Assembly: GCA_030145945.1 (NCBI GenBank)
Contig: JASLDK010000431.1
Coordinates: 1 to 22,502 of the forward strand
Origin: Nocardioides sp.
Lineage (GTDB): Bacteria > Actinomycetota > Actinomycetes > Propionibacteriales > Nocardioidaceae
Direction of reading: 5' to 3'
DNA length: 22,502 bases
The position numbers and the translations under genes are program-made. Below the pieces are notes generated by a model. That model saw only the letters and a list, made by a program, of their open reading frames with translations. It ran no database searches and was not told the origin of the DNA. This document shows, one piece after another, positions 8,137 through 17,242 of this stretch. Each line of letters begins with the position of its first letter. Positions within the stretch are counted from its first letter, which is position 1.

Positions 8137-8310
8137 GCGGCGATCCTACTGTCGCGGCGAGACGCGACCGTCTGCCCCGGTGGCAGTGCTCTTCGAGCCG
8201 CACAAATGCGGGCCAGCCTCAGCGTGACCTTCTCCATGTCTGCCTCGTTGCTCCGAACGGGAGGACCAGGGGGTAGGTCGTGGGGATGACATTTCGGGGA
8301 GGGACCGGCG
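8137..8310. promoter_or_regulatory. Divergent intergenic region between dnaG and the L,D-transpeptidase gene
   Basis: This 174-bp region must hold promoters for both directions. I see three small inverted repeats: GTCGCG-N6-CGCGAC (8151-8168), 14 bases upstream of dnaG; CTGCC-N5-GGCAG (8172-8186); and CCGCA-CAAA-TGCGG (8198-8211). No convincing -35/-10 pair was recognised. A purine-rich GGGGAGGG ribosome-binding site precedes the plus-strand ATG. Confidence 0.35.
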
Positions 8311-9111
8311 ATGGACGAGGCTTCGGCGCGCACGCGCTGGCCGGTGACGCTCATCGCCTTCCTGTTCGCGCTCTCGACCCTCGTCATGGTGCTCAAGGAC
8401 GGGGGCGAGCAGGAGCCGACACCGCAGGCAGCCCCGGCAGCGGTGGATCTGAACCTCAAGAAGCTGCCCGCCAGCACGACCCACTCGATCATCCCCGATG
8501 CGCCGCGGGACCCGCGGCCGACCAAGATCCCCAACGGCACGGTCGTTCACCCCAAACGGGTGACCGCGTTGTACGACGAGCCCGACGGCAGACCGTTCGC
8601 GAAGGTCAGGCCGGAGGAGTTCGGCGACGTCTGGTTGCCCGTCATCACGCGCAACCGGACGTGGGTGCAGGTGCTGCTGCCGTCGAAACCGAACGGTTCC
8701 ACCGGCTGGATCCGCGGCTCCGAGTTGGCCGAGGCGCACAGCCCGTTCCTGGTGACGGTGCACCTGGCCGACCGCTCGCTGGAACTGTTCGAGGACAACA
8801 GACTGGTCGGCACGTGGACGGTCGCGATCGGCGCGAGCGGCACGCCCACACCAGCCGGGCGCACCTTCGTTCTCGGTCAGATCGAGGACGATCAGCAGCC
8901 GTTCTCGCCGGTCATCCTTCCGCTCGGCTCCCACAGCGAGACGCTCGATTCGTACGGCGGCGGCCCCGGCACCGTGGCGCTCCACGGCTGGACCGACCCG
9001 TCCGTGTTCGGCAAGGCCATCAGTCACGGATGCGTGCGGGTGCCGGATGACGCCCTCGAACTCCTGCGAACCGTTCCGATCGGAACCCCGGTCATGGTCG
9101 ACGCGACCTGA
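8311..9111 (+). CDS. L,D-transpeptidase (YkuD family), membrane-anchored
   Basis: Peptidoglycan cross-linking enzyme of the cysteine L,D-transpeptidase class, 266 aa. A short basic N-terminus is followed by one hydrophobic segment (VTLIAFLFALSTLVMVL, about residues 11-28) that acts as signal anchor. Then come a proline-rich linker and an SH3-like region (VTALYDEPDG to GWIRGSELA, about 85-140). The YkuD catalytic domain starts near FLVTVHLADRSLELFE. The active-site signature is complete: His225 in LHGWTD and SHGCVRV with catalytic Cys241 and Arg243. The ATG at 8311 has GGGGAGGG about 7 bases upstream. The next gene starts 54 bases downstream and is probably co-transcribed. Confidence 0.93.
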   Translation: MDEASARTRWPVTLIAFLFALSTLVMVLKDGGEQEPTPQAAPAAVDLNLKKLPASTTHSIIPDAPRDPRPTKIPNGTVVHPKRVTALYDEPDGRPFAKVRPEEFGDVWLPVITRNRTWVQVLLPSKPNGSTGWIRGSELAEAHSPFLVTVHLADRSLELFEDNRLVGTWTVAIGASGTPTPAGRTFVLGQIEDDQQPFSPVILPLGSHSETLDSYGGGPGTVALHGWTDPSVFGKAISHGCVRVPDDALELLRTVPIGTPVMVDAT

Positions 9112-9165
9112 CCTCCACCGACTGCTCCATCTCGGGGACAAATGATGAAGATGAAGGGATCACCC

Positions 9166-10110
9166 ATGATGAACAAGCGGAAACTGGCCCCCGTGGCCGG
9201 CTCGCTCCTCCTGCTGGCAGGAGCCGCGGCGTCCGTGTCGCTCCTCACCGGCGGCTCGGCGACCGCGGCGGGTAGCCCGTCGTCCGCCTTCGGCATCGAG
9301 CTCTCGATCGCCAACAACGGCGTCATTCCGAAGACCCCCTCGGTCACCTCGACCGATGGCACGGTGAAGACCGACTCCCTCATCGCGTTGCCGAGCAACC
9401 CGGTGGCATCCGGCGGTGTCGTCAACGCAACGGCTCAGAACGGTGCAGCCAGCGCCAGCGTGACCGACCTCGCCGTCGGCGATGGTCTCCTCGCCAACCT
9501 CCCGGCCGACGTGACGGGCCAGCTCAAGAGCGGCTGCGACACGCTCCTCACCCAGGCGGGCGCCGTGACCGGCCCGATCGGCAGCGGCCTGGGCACTGCC
9601 CTGACCGGCCTCCAGGGAGCCCTCGACCAGATTGCGAACGCCACCAAGAACACTCCGCTCAACCTGAGCGCGCTCGGGGCCCTCGACATCACCAAGTTGA
9701 CGGACCTCAGCCAGATCAAGGCGCTGTGCGACGTGCTCGGCGGCAAGCTCAAGGTCGTCGGCGCCGGCGCCGTCGAGGCGAAGTGTGCCGGCAACACCGG
9801 GACCACCACGATCGCGGACCTCAAGGCCCTCGGCCTCCCGGTCAACGTGGACACCAAGCAGGCCAACCAGAAGGTCAAGGTCTTCGACATCGCCGGTGTG
9901 CCGCCGGTCGTCGAACTGATCGTCAACCGCCAGACCGCGAACGCCGACGGCACCTTCACCGTCGACGCGCTCTACGTCAACATCCTCGACCAGGTGAAGT
10001 TGACCGTCGCGTCCGCCACCTGCGGCAACGTGACCTCCGACAAGGCTCCGGTGCCCGGTCAGGCTCCGGCACCCAAGCCGGTCAAGAAGCACGTCGCTGT
10101 CACTGGCTGA
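9166..10110 (+). CDS. Secreted protein of unknown function ending in a VAVTG motif
   Basis: Predicted exported protein, 314 aa. I chose the ATG at 9166 because GAAGGGA lies 6 bases upstream; in-frame ATGs at 9142 and 9145 are weaker. The signal peptide (MMNKRKLAPVAGSLLLLAGA to SATAAG) is followed by SSAFGIELSIANNGVIPKTP and NATAQNGAASASVTDLAVGD. This resembles actinobacterial cell-surface proteins annotated with choice-of-anchor-type domains, a loose resemblance only. Three cysteines after the signal peptide (in SGCDTLL, ALCDVLGG, EAKCAGN) plus one in ATCGN could form disulfides. A Pro/Ala/Lys-rich tail ends abruptly at KKHVAVTG. No membrane anchor follows. It is probably in one operon with the L,D-transpeptidase. 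Confidence 0.8.
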   Translation: MMNKRKLAPVAGSLLLLAGAAASVSLLTGGSATAAGSPSSAFGIELSIANNGVIPKTPSVTSTDGTVKTDSLIALPSNPVASGGVVNATAQNGAASASVTDLAVGDGLLANLPADVTGQLKSGCDTLLTQAGAVTGPIGSGLGTALTGLQGALDQIANATKNTPLNLSALGALDITKLTDLSQIKALCDVLGGKLKVVGAGAVEAKCAGNTGTTTIADLKALGLPVNVDTKQANQKVKVFDIAGVPPVVELIVNRQTANADGTFTVDALYVNILDQVKLTVASATCGNVTSDKAPVPGQAPAPKPVKKHVAVTG

Positions 10111-10128
10111 CATCTGCAGTCTGTCGAC

Positions 10129-10164
10129 GAACCGGTCCGTCACCTTCGGGTGGCGGGCCGGTTC
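10129..10164 (+). terminator. Hairpin terminator between convergent genes
   Basis: A 16-bp stem (GAACCGGTCCGTCACC with GGTGGCGGGCCGGTTC, two G-T wobbles) capped by a TTCG tetraloop begins 18 bases past the secreted-protein stop. The T-run is poor on both sides, but the stable stem and UUCG loop fit a terminator serving the plus-strand operon. It may also serve dgt, which converges from the other side. Confidence 0.7.
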
Positions 10165-10202
10165 GCGTTCTGTCGGCCAGCCCCCACCTGGGCTTCACAG
10201 AA

Positions 10203-11426
10203 TCAGCCGAGCAAGCGATCGTGCCAGACGACCGCACTCGCATCGGTCAGTGAGGCGACCTGGTCGATCACGACCCGCTTCCGCGCGCGGTCATCGGCTG
10301 CGGACTGCCAGTCAGCAGCGAACGTCTCGTCGAGGGCATCAGCACCTCGATCGAGGAGTACGTCAACCAACGCGGTCAGCAGCTCGCGCTGCCTGACCTG
10401 CAGGGCGACCCGGGAGACGTCCTCCATGACGTAGTGTGCGGCGATCCCCTTCAGCACCGTGATCTCCGCCCACGTGTCCGCCGGGATCACCAGGTCCGCG
10501 GCATAGCGCACGAAGGGACCGTCTCCTGCCGCGAACGTCGCCTGCTGTGCCGCGCCGCAGAACCGACCGATCAGGTCACTTGTCAGGTTCTTCAACGCCG
10601 CGAGGCCGGCCCGCCCGCCGTCGTACGGCCGGGTCGGCCAGCTCCCGACGGCGCGCAGGCGGTCGAGGACGCCGTCGAGCTCGGCGTCCGTGGCGTCGGG
10701 CCGGTACCAGACCCGGACGGTGTCCCAGACAGCAGCGGTGTCGAGGCGAGTGAGCTCGACCTTGCCCGCGACCGTCCCGTCCTCGACGTCGTGCACGGAA
10801 TAGGCGACGTCGTCGGCGAGGTCCATCACCTGCGCCTCCAGGCATCGGCGCCCCTCGGGCGCGCTGTCACGGAGCCAGGCGAACGTGGGCAGATCGTCGT
10901 CGTAGACGCCGAACTTGCCCGCATGAGCACGGGCCTCGCCACTCCCCCACGGATATTTCGTGCAGGCATCGAGGGTCGCCCGGGTCAGGTTGAGCCCGGC
11001 GCCGGCCGTCTTGGCCTCCAACCTGGTCAACAGCCGCAGCGTCTGGGCGTTGCCCTCGAAGCCTCCGCAGTCCGCAGCCAGCTCGGCCAATGCGCGCTCA
11101 CCGTTGTGCCCGAAGGGCGGATGGCCGAGATCGTGGGCGAGTGCAGCGGTCTCGGTGATGTCCGGATGGGTGCCCAGGGCACGGGACAGGTCACGCGCGA
11201 TCTGGGCGACCTCGAGGCTGTGCGTCAGCCGGTTGCGGACGAAGTCGTCGCTCTGCGGGCCCACGACCTGCGTCTTGGCGGCAAGACGGCGGAAGGACGC
11301 GGCGTGGACGACTCGGGCGCGGTCACGCTCGAAGGGCAGTCGTTCCGGCGCCTCGACACGTTTCGGCGGCTCCGGGACGATCCGTTCACGCGCGTGCGCG
11401 TCGTACCGGCTCTCCACCTCGTCCAC
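10203..11426 (-). CDS. dgt: Deoxyguanosinetriphosphate triphosphohydrolase-like protein
   Basis: HD-domain enzyme that cleaves dNTPs to deoxynucleoside and triphosphate, shaping the dNTP pool. 407 aa, usual for the actinobacterial form. The N-terminus has the family sequence RDRARVVHAASFRRLAAKTQ. HD metal-binding residues are intact: His69 in NRLTHSLEVAQIAR, then His98-Asp99 in ALAHDLGHPPFGHNGE. The downstream sequence DLADDVAYSVHDVEDG also matches the family. The start is the GTG at 11426 and its ribosome-binding site is weak. In many actinobacteria dgt lies next to dnaG. Here two plus-strand genes separate them. Confidence 0.95.
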   Translation of the reverse strand: MDEVESRYDAHARERIVPEPPKRVEAPERLPFERDRARVVHAASFRRLAAKTQVVGPQSDDFVRNRLTHSLEVAQIARDLSRALGTHPDITETAALAHDLGHPPFGHNGERALAELAADCGGFEGNAQTLRLLTRLEAKTAGAGLNLTRATLDACTKYPWGSGEARAHAGKFGVYDDDLPTFAWLRDSAPEGRRCLEAQVMDLADDVAYSVHDVEDGTVAGKVELTRLDTAAVWDTVRVWYRPDATDAELDGVLDRLRAVGSWPTRPYDGGRAGLAALKNLTSDLIGRFCGAAQQATFAAGDGPFVRYAADLVIPADTWAEITVLKGIAAHYVMEDVSRVALQVRQRELLTALVDVLLDRGADALDETFAADWQSAADDRARKRVVIDQVASLTDASAVVWHDRLLG

Positions 11427-11562
11427 GCTGGGACCCTATCGGGCAGATCGGCTGAGCGTGCTCCGACGCGTGCGATCGCAAGGCGAAGGAGGGAAGGCGC
11501 CCTTCGAGCGGAGCGGGGCGTCGACCGACGACAACGCAGCGAGCGTGCGTGTCGGGGCGCGC

Positions 11563-12441
11563 TCAGTACGTCGAGACGTGGACGTGGTCGTAATGGTTGG
11601 CGGTGACGGAGCCCCGGTTGGGCATGCCGCGCCAGCCCTCGCCGCCCCGCTCGACCGACCAGATCTTCTGGGAGTAGATGACGTAGGCGACGCCGAGTGC
11701 CTGGTAGTTGGCGCGGACGAACTCCGCGATCTTCCAGCCCTCGGGCCCGGAGATCATGATGTCGACGGCCTTGCCGCGGGGGTGGTCACCGCCACCGCCC
11801 CGGAGGGTGCCGTAGACCCGGACGTCGGGGAAGTTGGCGCAGACGGCCTCGTGGACCTTCTGGATGTTGATGCTGACGCTGCTCGGGACGGTGGTGCCGT
11901 TGGTGCAGTCGCCGCCGAGGGTGGCGGGCTTCTCCTCGGAGAAGTGACCTTCGGTGACCCAGCGCGACGTGCCGTCGACGACGACCTCCGCGCGGTCGGC
12001 GAAGGTGCGACCTGTCAGGACGACCTTCTCCCCCTCCTCGATCTCGCCGACCTGCTTGCCCTTCTGGTCGGGACGGGTCCAGAGGTTGAGGGTGGCGGTG
12101 GTCCAGCGCTTCTTCGATGCGTCGGCAACAGCCTGGGCGGTCGCATCGTCGGACAGCAGCAGGTCAAGCTTGGTCCCGACACCCTCGGCGGACCGATCCG
12201 CGCTGCGCGAGAGGCTCGCGAAGTCGCGACGTGCGTCGCTGGCCGCGGCGATCGATCCGGAAGCGGACCTCGCGGCGCTGGACTTCGTGTTGTCAACGGC
12301 GACGAGGTGGTCGTTGGGTGCGGGTGAGTTGAGGACACCGCCGGCGACGACCGCGGTCGTCGCCATGGCGGCGAGAGAGCCTGCCAGGACGGCGGCTCGG
12401 GGCGTACGTCGCGCGGTTTCCCGCTTGTGGCTGGTGGCCAC
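11563..12441 (-). CDS. Secreted SH3b-domain protein with M15-like (ARB_07466-type) C-terminal domain
   Basis: Predicted exported cell-wall protein, 292 aa. The N-terminus is basic with a hydrophobic stretch (AAVLAGSLAAMATTAVVAGG) acting as signal peptide or anchor. Residues about 110-165 form a bacterial SH3-like domain (LNLWTRPDQKGKQVGEIEEG). The C-terminal domain has a D-Ala-D-Ala-carboxypeptidase-like layout: His220 and Asp227 in DHPRGKAVD (the H-x6-D zinc pair of family M15) and a terminal DHVHVS with His286/His288. This points to a peptidoglycan hydrolase or binding protein, though the ARB_07466-type family is poorly characterised. The GTG at 12441 is preceded by AAAGGA at 8 bases. It is separated from dusB by 140 bp and from dgt by 136 bp, so it probably has its own promoter. 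Confidence 0.85.
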   Translation of the reverse strand: MATSHKRETARRTPRAAVLAGSLAAMATTAVVAGGVLNSPAPNDHLVAVDNTKSSAARSASGSIAAASDARRDFASLSRSADRSAEGVGTKLDLLLSDDATAQAVADASKKRWTTATLNLWTRPDQKGKQVGEIEEGEKVVLTGRTFADRAEVVVDGTSRWVTEGHFSEEKPATLGGDCTNGTTVPSSVSINIQKVHEAVCANFPDVRVYGTLRGGGGDHPRGKAVDIMISGPEGWKIAEFVRANYQALGVAYVIYSQKIWSVERGGEGWRGMPNRGSVTANHYDHVHVSTY

Positions 12442-12581
12442 GCGCTGATTCCTTTGCTGTCGCGGTCAGGGTCATCCCGAGGTCGTCGGTCGCCTCGAGC
12501 TGACTCGAAGCATCCAAGGAGTGAAGCACAGCGCTCAAGTGTTCAACCAATCGGTGAGACCGTGCCAAAGGATGGCTTCCA
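12442..12581 (-). promoter_or_regulatory. Intergenic leader of the SH3b/M15-like gene
   Basis: 140 bp lacking any ORF I would call. It must contain the 3' end signal of the dusB operon and probably the promoter of the peptidase-like gene. TTGAAC on the minus strand is a possible -35, but I find no partner -10. A small hairpin GATGG-AAG-CCATC followed by CTTT overlaps the dusB stop and could be a weak terminator. Confidence 0.25.
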
Positions 12582-13724
12582 TCACCCTCCGGTCGTCTCG
12601 TTGACGTCCTCCAGCAGTCCACAACCGCCCTCGCCGAGGCCATCGGTGTCATCGAGCCAGCCCTCGGGCAGCACCACCTTGTGGCGGGGCGCACCCTGCC
12701 GACCACGCGGCGCCCCCAGCTCGGAGTCGGGGAACGGCTCGGTCGGATCGAGCTCGGCGAGCATCCTGTCCAGGGAGGCCAGGGAGTCCACCAGTCCCAA
12801 GGAGCGACGGAGCTCTCCCCCTGCTCGGAAGCCCTTGAGATACCACGTCACGTGCTTGCGGAACTCCTTGCAGCCCCGCTCCTCGCCCATGTGCTCGCTC
12901 AACAACTCAGCATGGCGGCGCATCATGGCGGCGACCTCGCCGAGGCTGGGGAGATGGGTAGCGTCCTCGGCGTCCGGGGTGAACGCCGCGGCCAGGTCAC
13001 GGAAGAGCCACGGCCGGCCCAGACAGCCGCGGCCGACGACGACACCCGCGGCGCCGGTCTGCTCCATCATCCGCAGGGCATCGGCTGCCTCCCAGATGTC
13101 CCCGTTGCCGAGGACCGGGATGTCGACGTGGTCGACCAGGTCGGCGATCGCCTCCCAGTCGGCCTGGCCCGAATAGGCCTGCGCGACGGTCCGCCCGTGC
13201 AGCGCGATGGCGGCGACGCCGCTGTCCTGGGCGATCCGCCCGGCGTCGAGGTAGGTGAGGTGGTCGTCGTCGAGGCCCTTGCGGGTCTTCATCGTCACGG
13301 GGACGTCGTACGGCGCTGCCGCCGCGACCGCCTCCTCGAGGATCCGGCCCAGCAGGTTGCGTTTCCACGGCAGCGCGCCGCCACCGCCCTTGCGGGTCAC
13401 CTTGGGGACGGGGCAGCCGAAGTTGAGGTCGACGTGCGCGACGCCGTACTCCTCGCAGAGAATCCTGGTCGCCTGCCCGACGTACCTCGGGTCCGTGCCG
13501 TAGAGCTGGACCGAACGCACCTTCTCGGCGTCGTCGAAGACCAGCATCCGCTTCGTGGTCTCGTCGCCCTCGACCAGCCCGCGGCTGGTGATCATCTCGC
13601 AGACGTAGAGGCCGGCACCGTGCTCGGCGCAGAGCCGCCGGTAGGCCGCGTTGGTGATGCCGGCCATCGGTGCCAGCACCACCGGCACCGGCACCTCGAG
13701 CGAGCCGAGGCGCAGGGCGGTCAC
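12582..13724 (-). CDS. dusB: tRNA-dihydrouridine synthase DusB
   Basis: Flavoenzyme that reduces uridine to dihydrouridine in the D-loop of tRNAs. 380 aa from the chosen GTG at 13724, normal for the family. Landmarks are VVLAPMAGITNAAYRRLC at the N-terminus (FMN site), EMITSRGL, DLNFGCPVPKVTRKGGG with catalytic Cys104, VTMKTRKGLDD, AIALHGRT, VLGNGDIW and VVGRGCLGRPWLF (phosphate-binding end of the TIM barrel). The GTG overlaps the stop of the upstream lipoprotein as GTGA. A longer reading to 13976 would add 84 residues of low-complexity sequence overlapping the lipoprotein and is rejected. It is the third gene of the glyS operon. Confidence 0.95.
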   Translation of the reverse strand: MTALRLGSLEVPVPVVLAPMAGITNAAYRRLCAEHGAGLYVCEMITSRGLVEGDETTKRMLVFDDAEKVRSVQLYGTDPRYVGQATRILCEEYGVAHVDLNFGCPVPKVTRKGGGGALPWKRNLLGRILEEAVAAAAPYDVPVTMKTRKGLDDDHLTYLDAGRIAQDSGVAAIALHGRTVAQAYSGQADWEAIADLVDHVDIPVLGNGDIWEAADALRMMEQTGAAGVVVGRGCLGRPWLFRDLAAAFTPDAEDATHLPSLGEVAAMMRRHAELLSEHMGEERGCKEFRKHVTWYLKGFRAGGELRRSLGLVDSLASLDRMLAELDPTEPFPDSELGAPRGRQGAPRHKVVLPEGWLDDTDGLGEGGCGLLEDVNETTGG

Positions 13725-14499
13725 GGTGTCGCCGTGGCGCTGGACGAGGCCGCAGCCGACGTCGATGGCACGTCGCTCGGAGCGGTCGACTCCGACGCGC
13801 CCTGCCCGGCCTGCTTGTTCTCGCCCTTCTTCCCCGGCTTGTCGCCCTTGCCTGCCCTGCCACCCTTGGAGACCGGGCTCAGCTCGCCGGCCCAGGTCAC
13901 CGGATCCAGGCCACCGAAAGGCGTGAACGACACGTCCACGAGCGCCTTGGTCGGGGCGATGTAGTAGACCTGACACAACTCAGCCGTCGCGTCCTTGACG
14001 AAGGGCGTCGGCAGCGGCTTGCCGGTGCAGGCCGGCAGCTGCGAGGCCTTGTAGTAGTTCGGCGCTTCCAGGGTGCTGCCGTCGTCGCCCCACAGGACGT
14101 TGTCGAGCCGCATCCCTCCGAGGTCGGTGTCGCCGAGGTTGGTGACCTCGACCCGGACGAAGTACGGCGTGCGGGCGGCCGTGGCGTCGTCGATGTTCCA
14201 CTGCGCGAAGGACTCCTGGAAGGACGTCCGCTCGATGCGCTGGACGTTGACGCCGAGCACGCCGACCTCCTTCTGGCGCAGCTGGAAGGCGACGACCCCC
14301 TGCTCCCCCAGCGCCAGCTGCGTGCCCGGCTCGGTGAGTGTGATGCCCTCAGGAACCTCGAGGTACGCCGATGGCGCGGTCGACGACACCGTCGGACTGG
14401 GCTTCGCCTGCTTCTTCGTGGGTTTGTCGTCCGATCCGCAGCCCGAGAGACCGGCGAACGCCACGAGGACGGCCGCTGGGATGGCGACGGACCGGAGGC

Positions 14500-14506
<7 letters not shown>
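13721..14506 (-). CDS. Hypothetical lipoprotein between glyS and dusB
   Basis: Predicted surface lipoprotein, 261 aa. The signal sequence ends in the lipobox LSGC with Cys23 and is followed by a charged Lys/Pro/Ser/Thr linker. The folded part (about 45-205) has VAFQLRQKEVGVLGVNVQRI, PYFVRVEVTNLGDTDLGGMR and LVDVSFTPFGGLDPVTW, beta-rich and reminiscent of DUF4352-type Ig-like lipoprotein domains. I cannot confirm that family. The C-terminus is a low-complexity tail, first Lys/Gly-rich (KGGRAGKGDKPGKKGENK) and then Ser/Ala/Thr-rich. The ATG overlaps glyS by 7 bp and the stop overlaps dusB by 4 bp, so it is probably co-translated with both. The function is unknown. Confidence 0.82.
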
Positions 14507-15909
<1,403 letters not shown>

Positions 15910-16006
15910 GGGGAATTCCTTCATGGGACGAGCCCGGCTGGCTGTCGGGCGGGTGTGGTCGCGCGTGTTCGCGCAAGCGCCCGGAGCCAGGCTCCGCGGC
16001 GAACTC

Positions 16007-16321
16007 CTAGGTTACGCGAGACTCCGCGACGTTCAGCACGCCACCGGGCTCGACGACCTCGTAGGCACCCGGCTCGTCGATGGCGCGGCTGAGCACGGGC
16101 ACACCGTGCAGTTTCAGTTCGTACGACGACAGCGCGCGCCGGTAGGCGCCGACGTTCTCCCACCGCGTGGTCAGCGTCCACAGGTCGGGGTCGTCGAGAT
16201 TGCGACCGATCCAGCCGATGACGTATCCGGCCTTGTCGGCGAGGAGTCCGTGCACGAACTCCAGATCGGCGCGCAGGCCGACGGGGTCCGCACCGGCACG
16301 GAAACGGTTCATGACGAGCAC
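16007..16321 (-). CDS. Antibiotic biosynthesis monooxygenase (ABM) domain protein
   Basis: Small cytoplasmic protein, 104 aa, with the dimeric ferredoxin-like ABM fold: MNRFRAG, VGWIGRNLDDPDLWTLTTRW (WT-x-TRWE is typical of the fold), NVGAYRRALSSYELKLHGVP and a final beta strand. ABM-fold proteins range from quinone monooxygenases to heme-degrading enzymes and stress proteins, so no substrate can be assigned. The start is GTG at 16321 or ATG at 16312. It is divergent from znuA with about 55 bp between starts, so both promoters must lie next to the Zur box. It could also be co-transcribed with glyS, 98 bp downstream. Confidence 0.8.
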   Translation of the reverse strand: MLVMNRFRAGADPVGLRADLEFVHGLLADKAGYVIGWIGRNLDDPDLWTLTTRWENVGAYRRALSSYELKLHGVPVLSRAIDEPGAYEVVEPGGVLNVAESRVT

Positions 16322-16338
16322 GGGCGCACTCTACTGAG

Positions 16339-16377
16339 TTGACGACCGGCCGCCGACTAAATGAGAATGATTCTCAT
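16339..16377 (+). promoter_or_regulatory. Zur box and candidate promoter of znuACB
   Basis: ATGAGAATGATTCTCAT (16361-16377) has perfect 8-bp arms around one central base and fits the actinobacterial Zur operator form (7-1-7, TGAnAATGATTnTCA). TTGACG (16339-16344) and GAGAAT (16363-16368), 18 bases apart, are candidate -35 and -10 elements. The -10 would lie inside the box. Zinc-loaded Zur binding here would block RNA polymerase. The Zur assignment rests on motif shape plus the zinc-uptake genes that follow. Confidence 0.8.
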
Positions 16378-17242
16378 GCGCTTTCTGGTTGGCCTCTCCG
16401 CCCTGTCGGCCCTCGCCCTGCTGTCCAGCGGGTGTGCCGCGTTCCGCGAGCCCAGCAAGGACGGCCAGATCACCATCGCCGCGGCCTTCTATCCACTGGC
16501 GTACACCGCAGAGCGGGTCAGCGAAGGCACCGGCGCCGAGGTCTCGCTGCTGACCCAACCGGGCAAGGAGCCCCACGACCTCGAACTCACCATCAAGGAG
16601 ACCGCCGAACTCGCCGCGGCCGACCTGGTCGTCTACGAGTCCGGCTTCCAGCCCGCCGTCGACGACGCCGTCGAGCAGAACGCGAGCAACGCCGTCCTCG
16701 ACGCGGCCGGCGTGGTCGGACTCGAAGGCACCGATCCCCACTTCTGGCAGGACCCCCTCCGCGTCGCCACTCTCGGCGAGGCCATCGCCACCCGACTGGC
16801 GAAGGTCGACCCCGCACACGCCGCGCAGTACGCCGAGAACGCGGCCGCGCTGAAAGCCGACCTGACCGACCTCGACACGGCGTACCGCACTGGCCTGGCC
16901 AACTGCACGCGTGACACGATCGTGGCATCCCACGACGCGTTCGGCTACCTGGAGAAGTACGGCATCCACGTCGCCTCGATCGTGGGCCTCTCCCCCGATG
17001 CTGAGCCGACGGCCGCAGCACTCGGCGAACTGCAGAACCTGATCAGGAGCGAAGGGATCACCACCGTGTTCAGCGAGCCACTCGAGCCGGCGCTCGGCGA
17101 AGGTCTCGCCCACGACCTCGGCCTCACCAACGCCTCGCTCGATCCGATCGAGGGACTGCGATCCGCCAGCTCCCACGACGACTACCTCTCGCTCATGCGC
17201 ACCAACCTGACGGCCCTGCGCACCGCGAACGGCTGTCGATGA
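16376..17242 (+). CDS. znuA: Zinc ABC transporter substrate-binding lipoprotein ZnuA
   Basis: Cluster A-I metal-binding protein that captures zinc outside the membrane and delivers it to ZnuB. 288 aa from the ATG at 16376. The lipoprotein signal MRFLVGLSALSALALL ends at SSGC with Cys20. Metal ligands expected for the family are present: His67 (EPHDLE), His122 (DPHFW), His186 (ASHDAF) and Asp256 (LDPIEG). The His-rich loop found in many ZnuA proteins just before DPHFW is absent. Manganese specificity is possible in this family, but the Zur box favours zinc. The ATG at 16361 is inside the Zur box and adds five residues. I prefer 16376, which fits a leaderless transcript. The stop overlaps znuC as ATGA. 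Confidence 0.92.
   Translation: MRFLVGLSALSALALLSSGCAAFREPSKDGQITIAAAFYPLAYTAERVSEGTGAEVSLLTQPGKEPHDLELTIKETAELAAADLVVYESGFQPAVDDAVEQNASNAVLDAAGVVGLEGTDPHFWQDPLRVATLGEAIATRLAKVDPAHAAQYAENAAALKADLTDLDTAYRTGLANCTRDTIVASHDAFGYLEKYGIHVASIVGLSPDAEPTAAALGELQNLIRSEGITTVFSEPLEPALGEGLAHDLGLTNASLDPIEGLRSASSHDDYLSLMRTNLTALRTANGCR

Noticed and set aside
6205..8289. A 694-codon plus-strand open frame opposite dnaG
   Set aside because: It mirrors the codon pattern of dnaG, has low-complexity Arg/Asp/Val/Gly-rich composition and no recognisable domain. Long antisense frames are expected in high-GC DNA.
12442..12581. Possible c-di-AMP (ydaO-type) riboswitch ahead of the SH3b/M15-like gene
   Set aside because: Such riboswitches often precede actinobacterial cell-wall hydrolases, but I could not find the conserved core motifs. 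A covariance-model scan would settle it.
13725..13976. Longer DusB start at 13976
   Set aside because: The extra 84 residues are low-complexity, overlap the lipoprotein gene in another frame and precede the normal family N-terminus.
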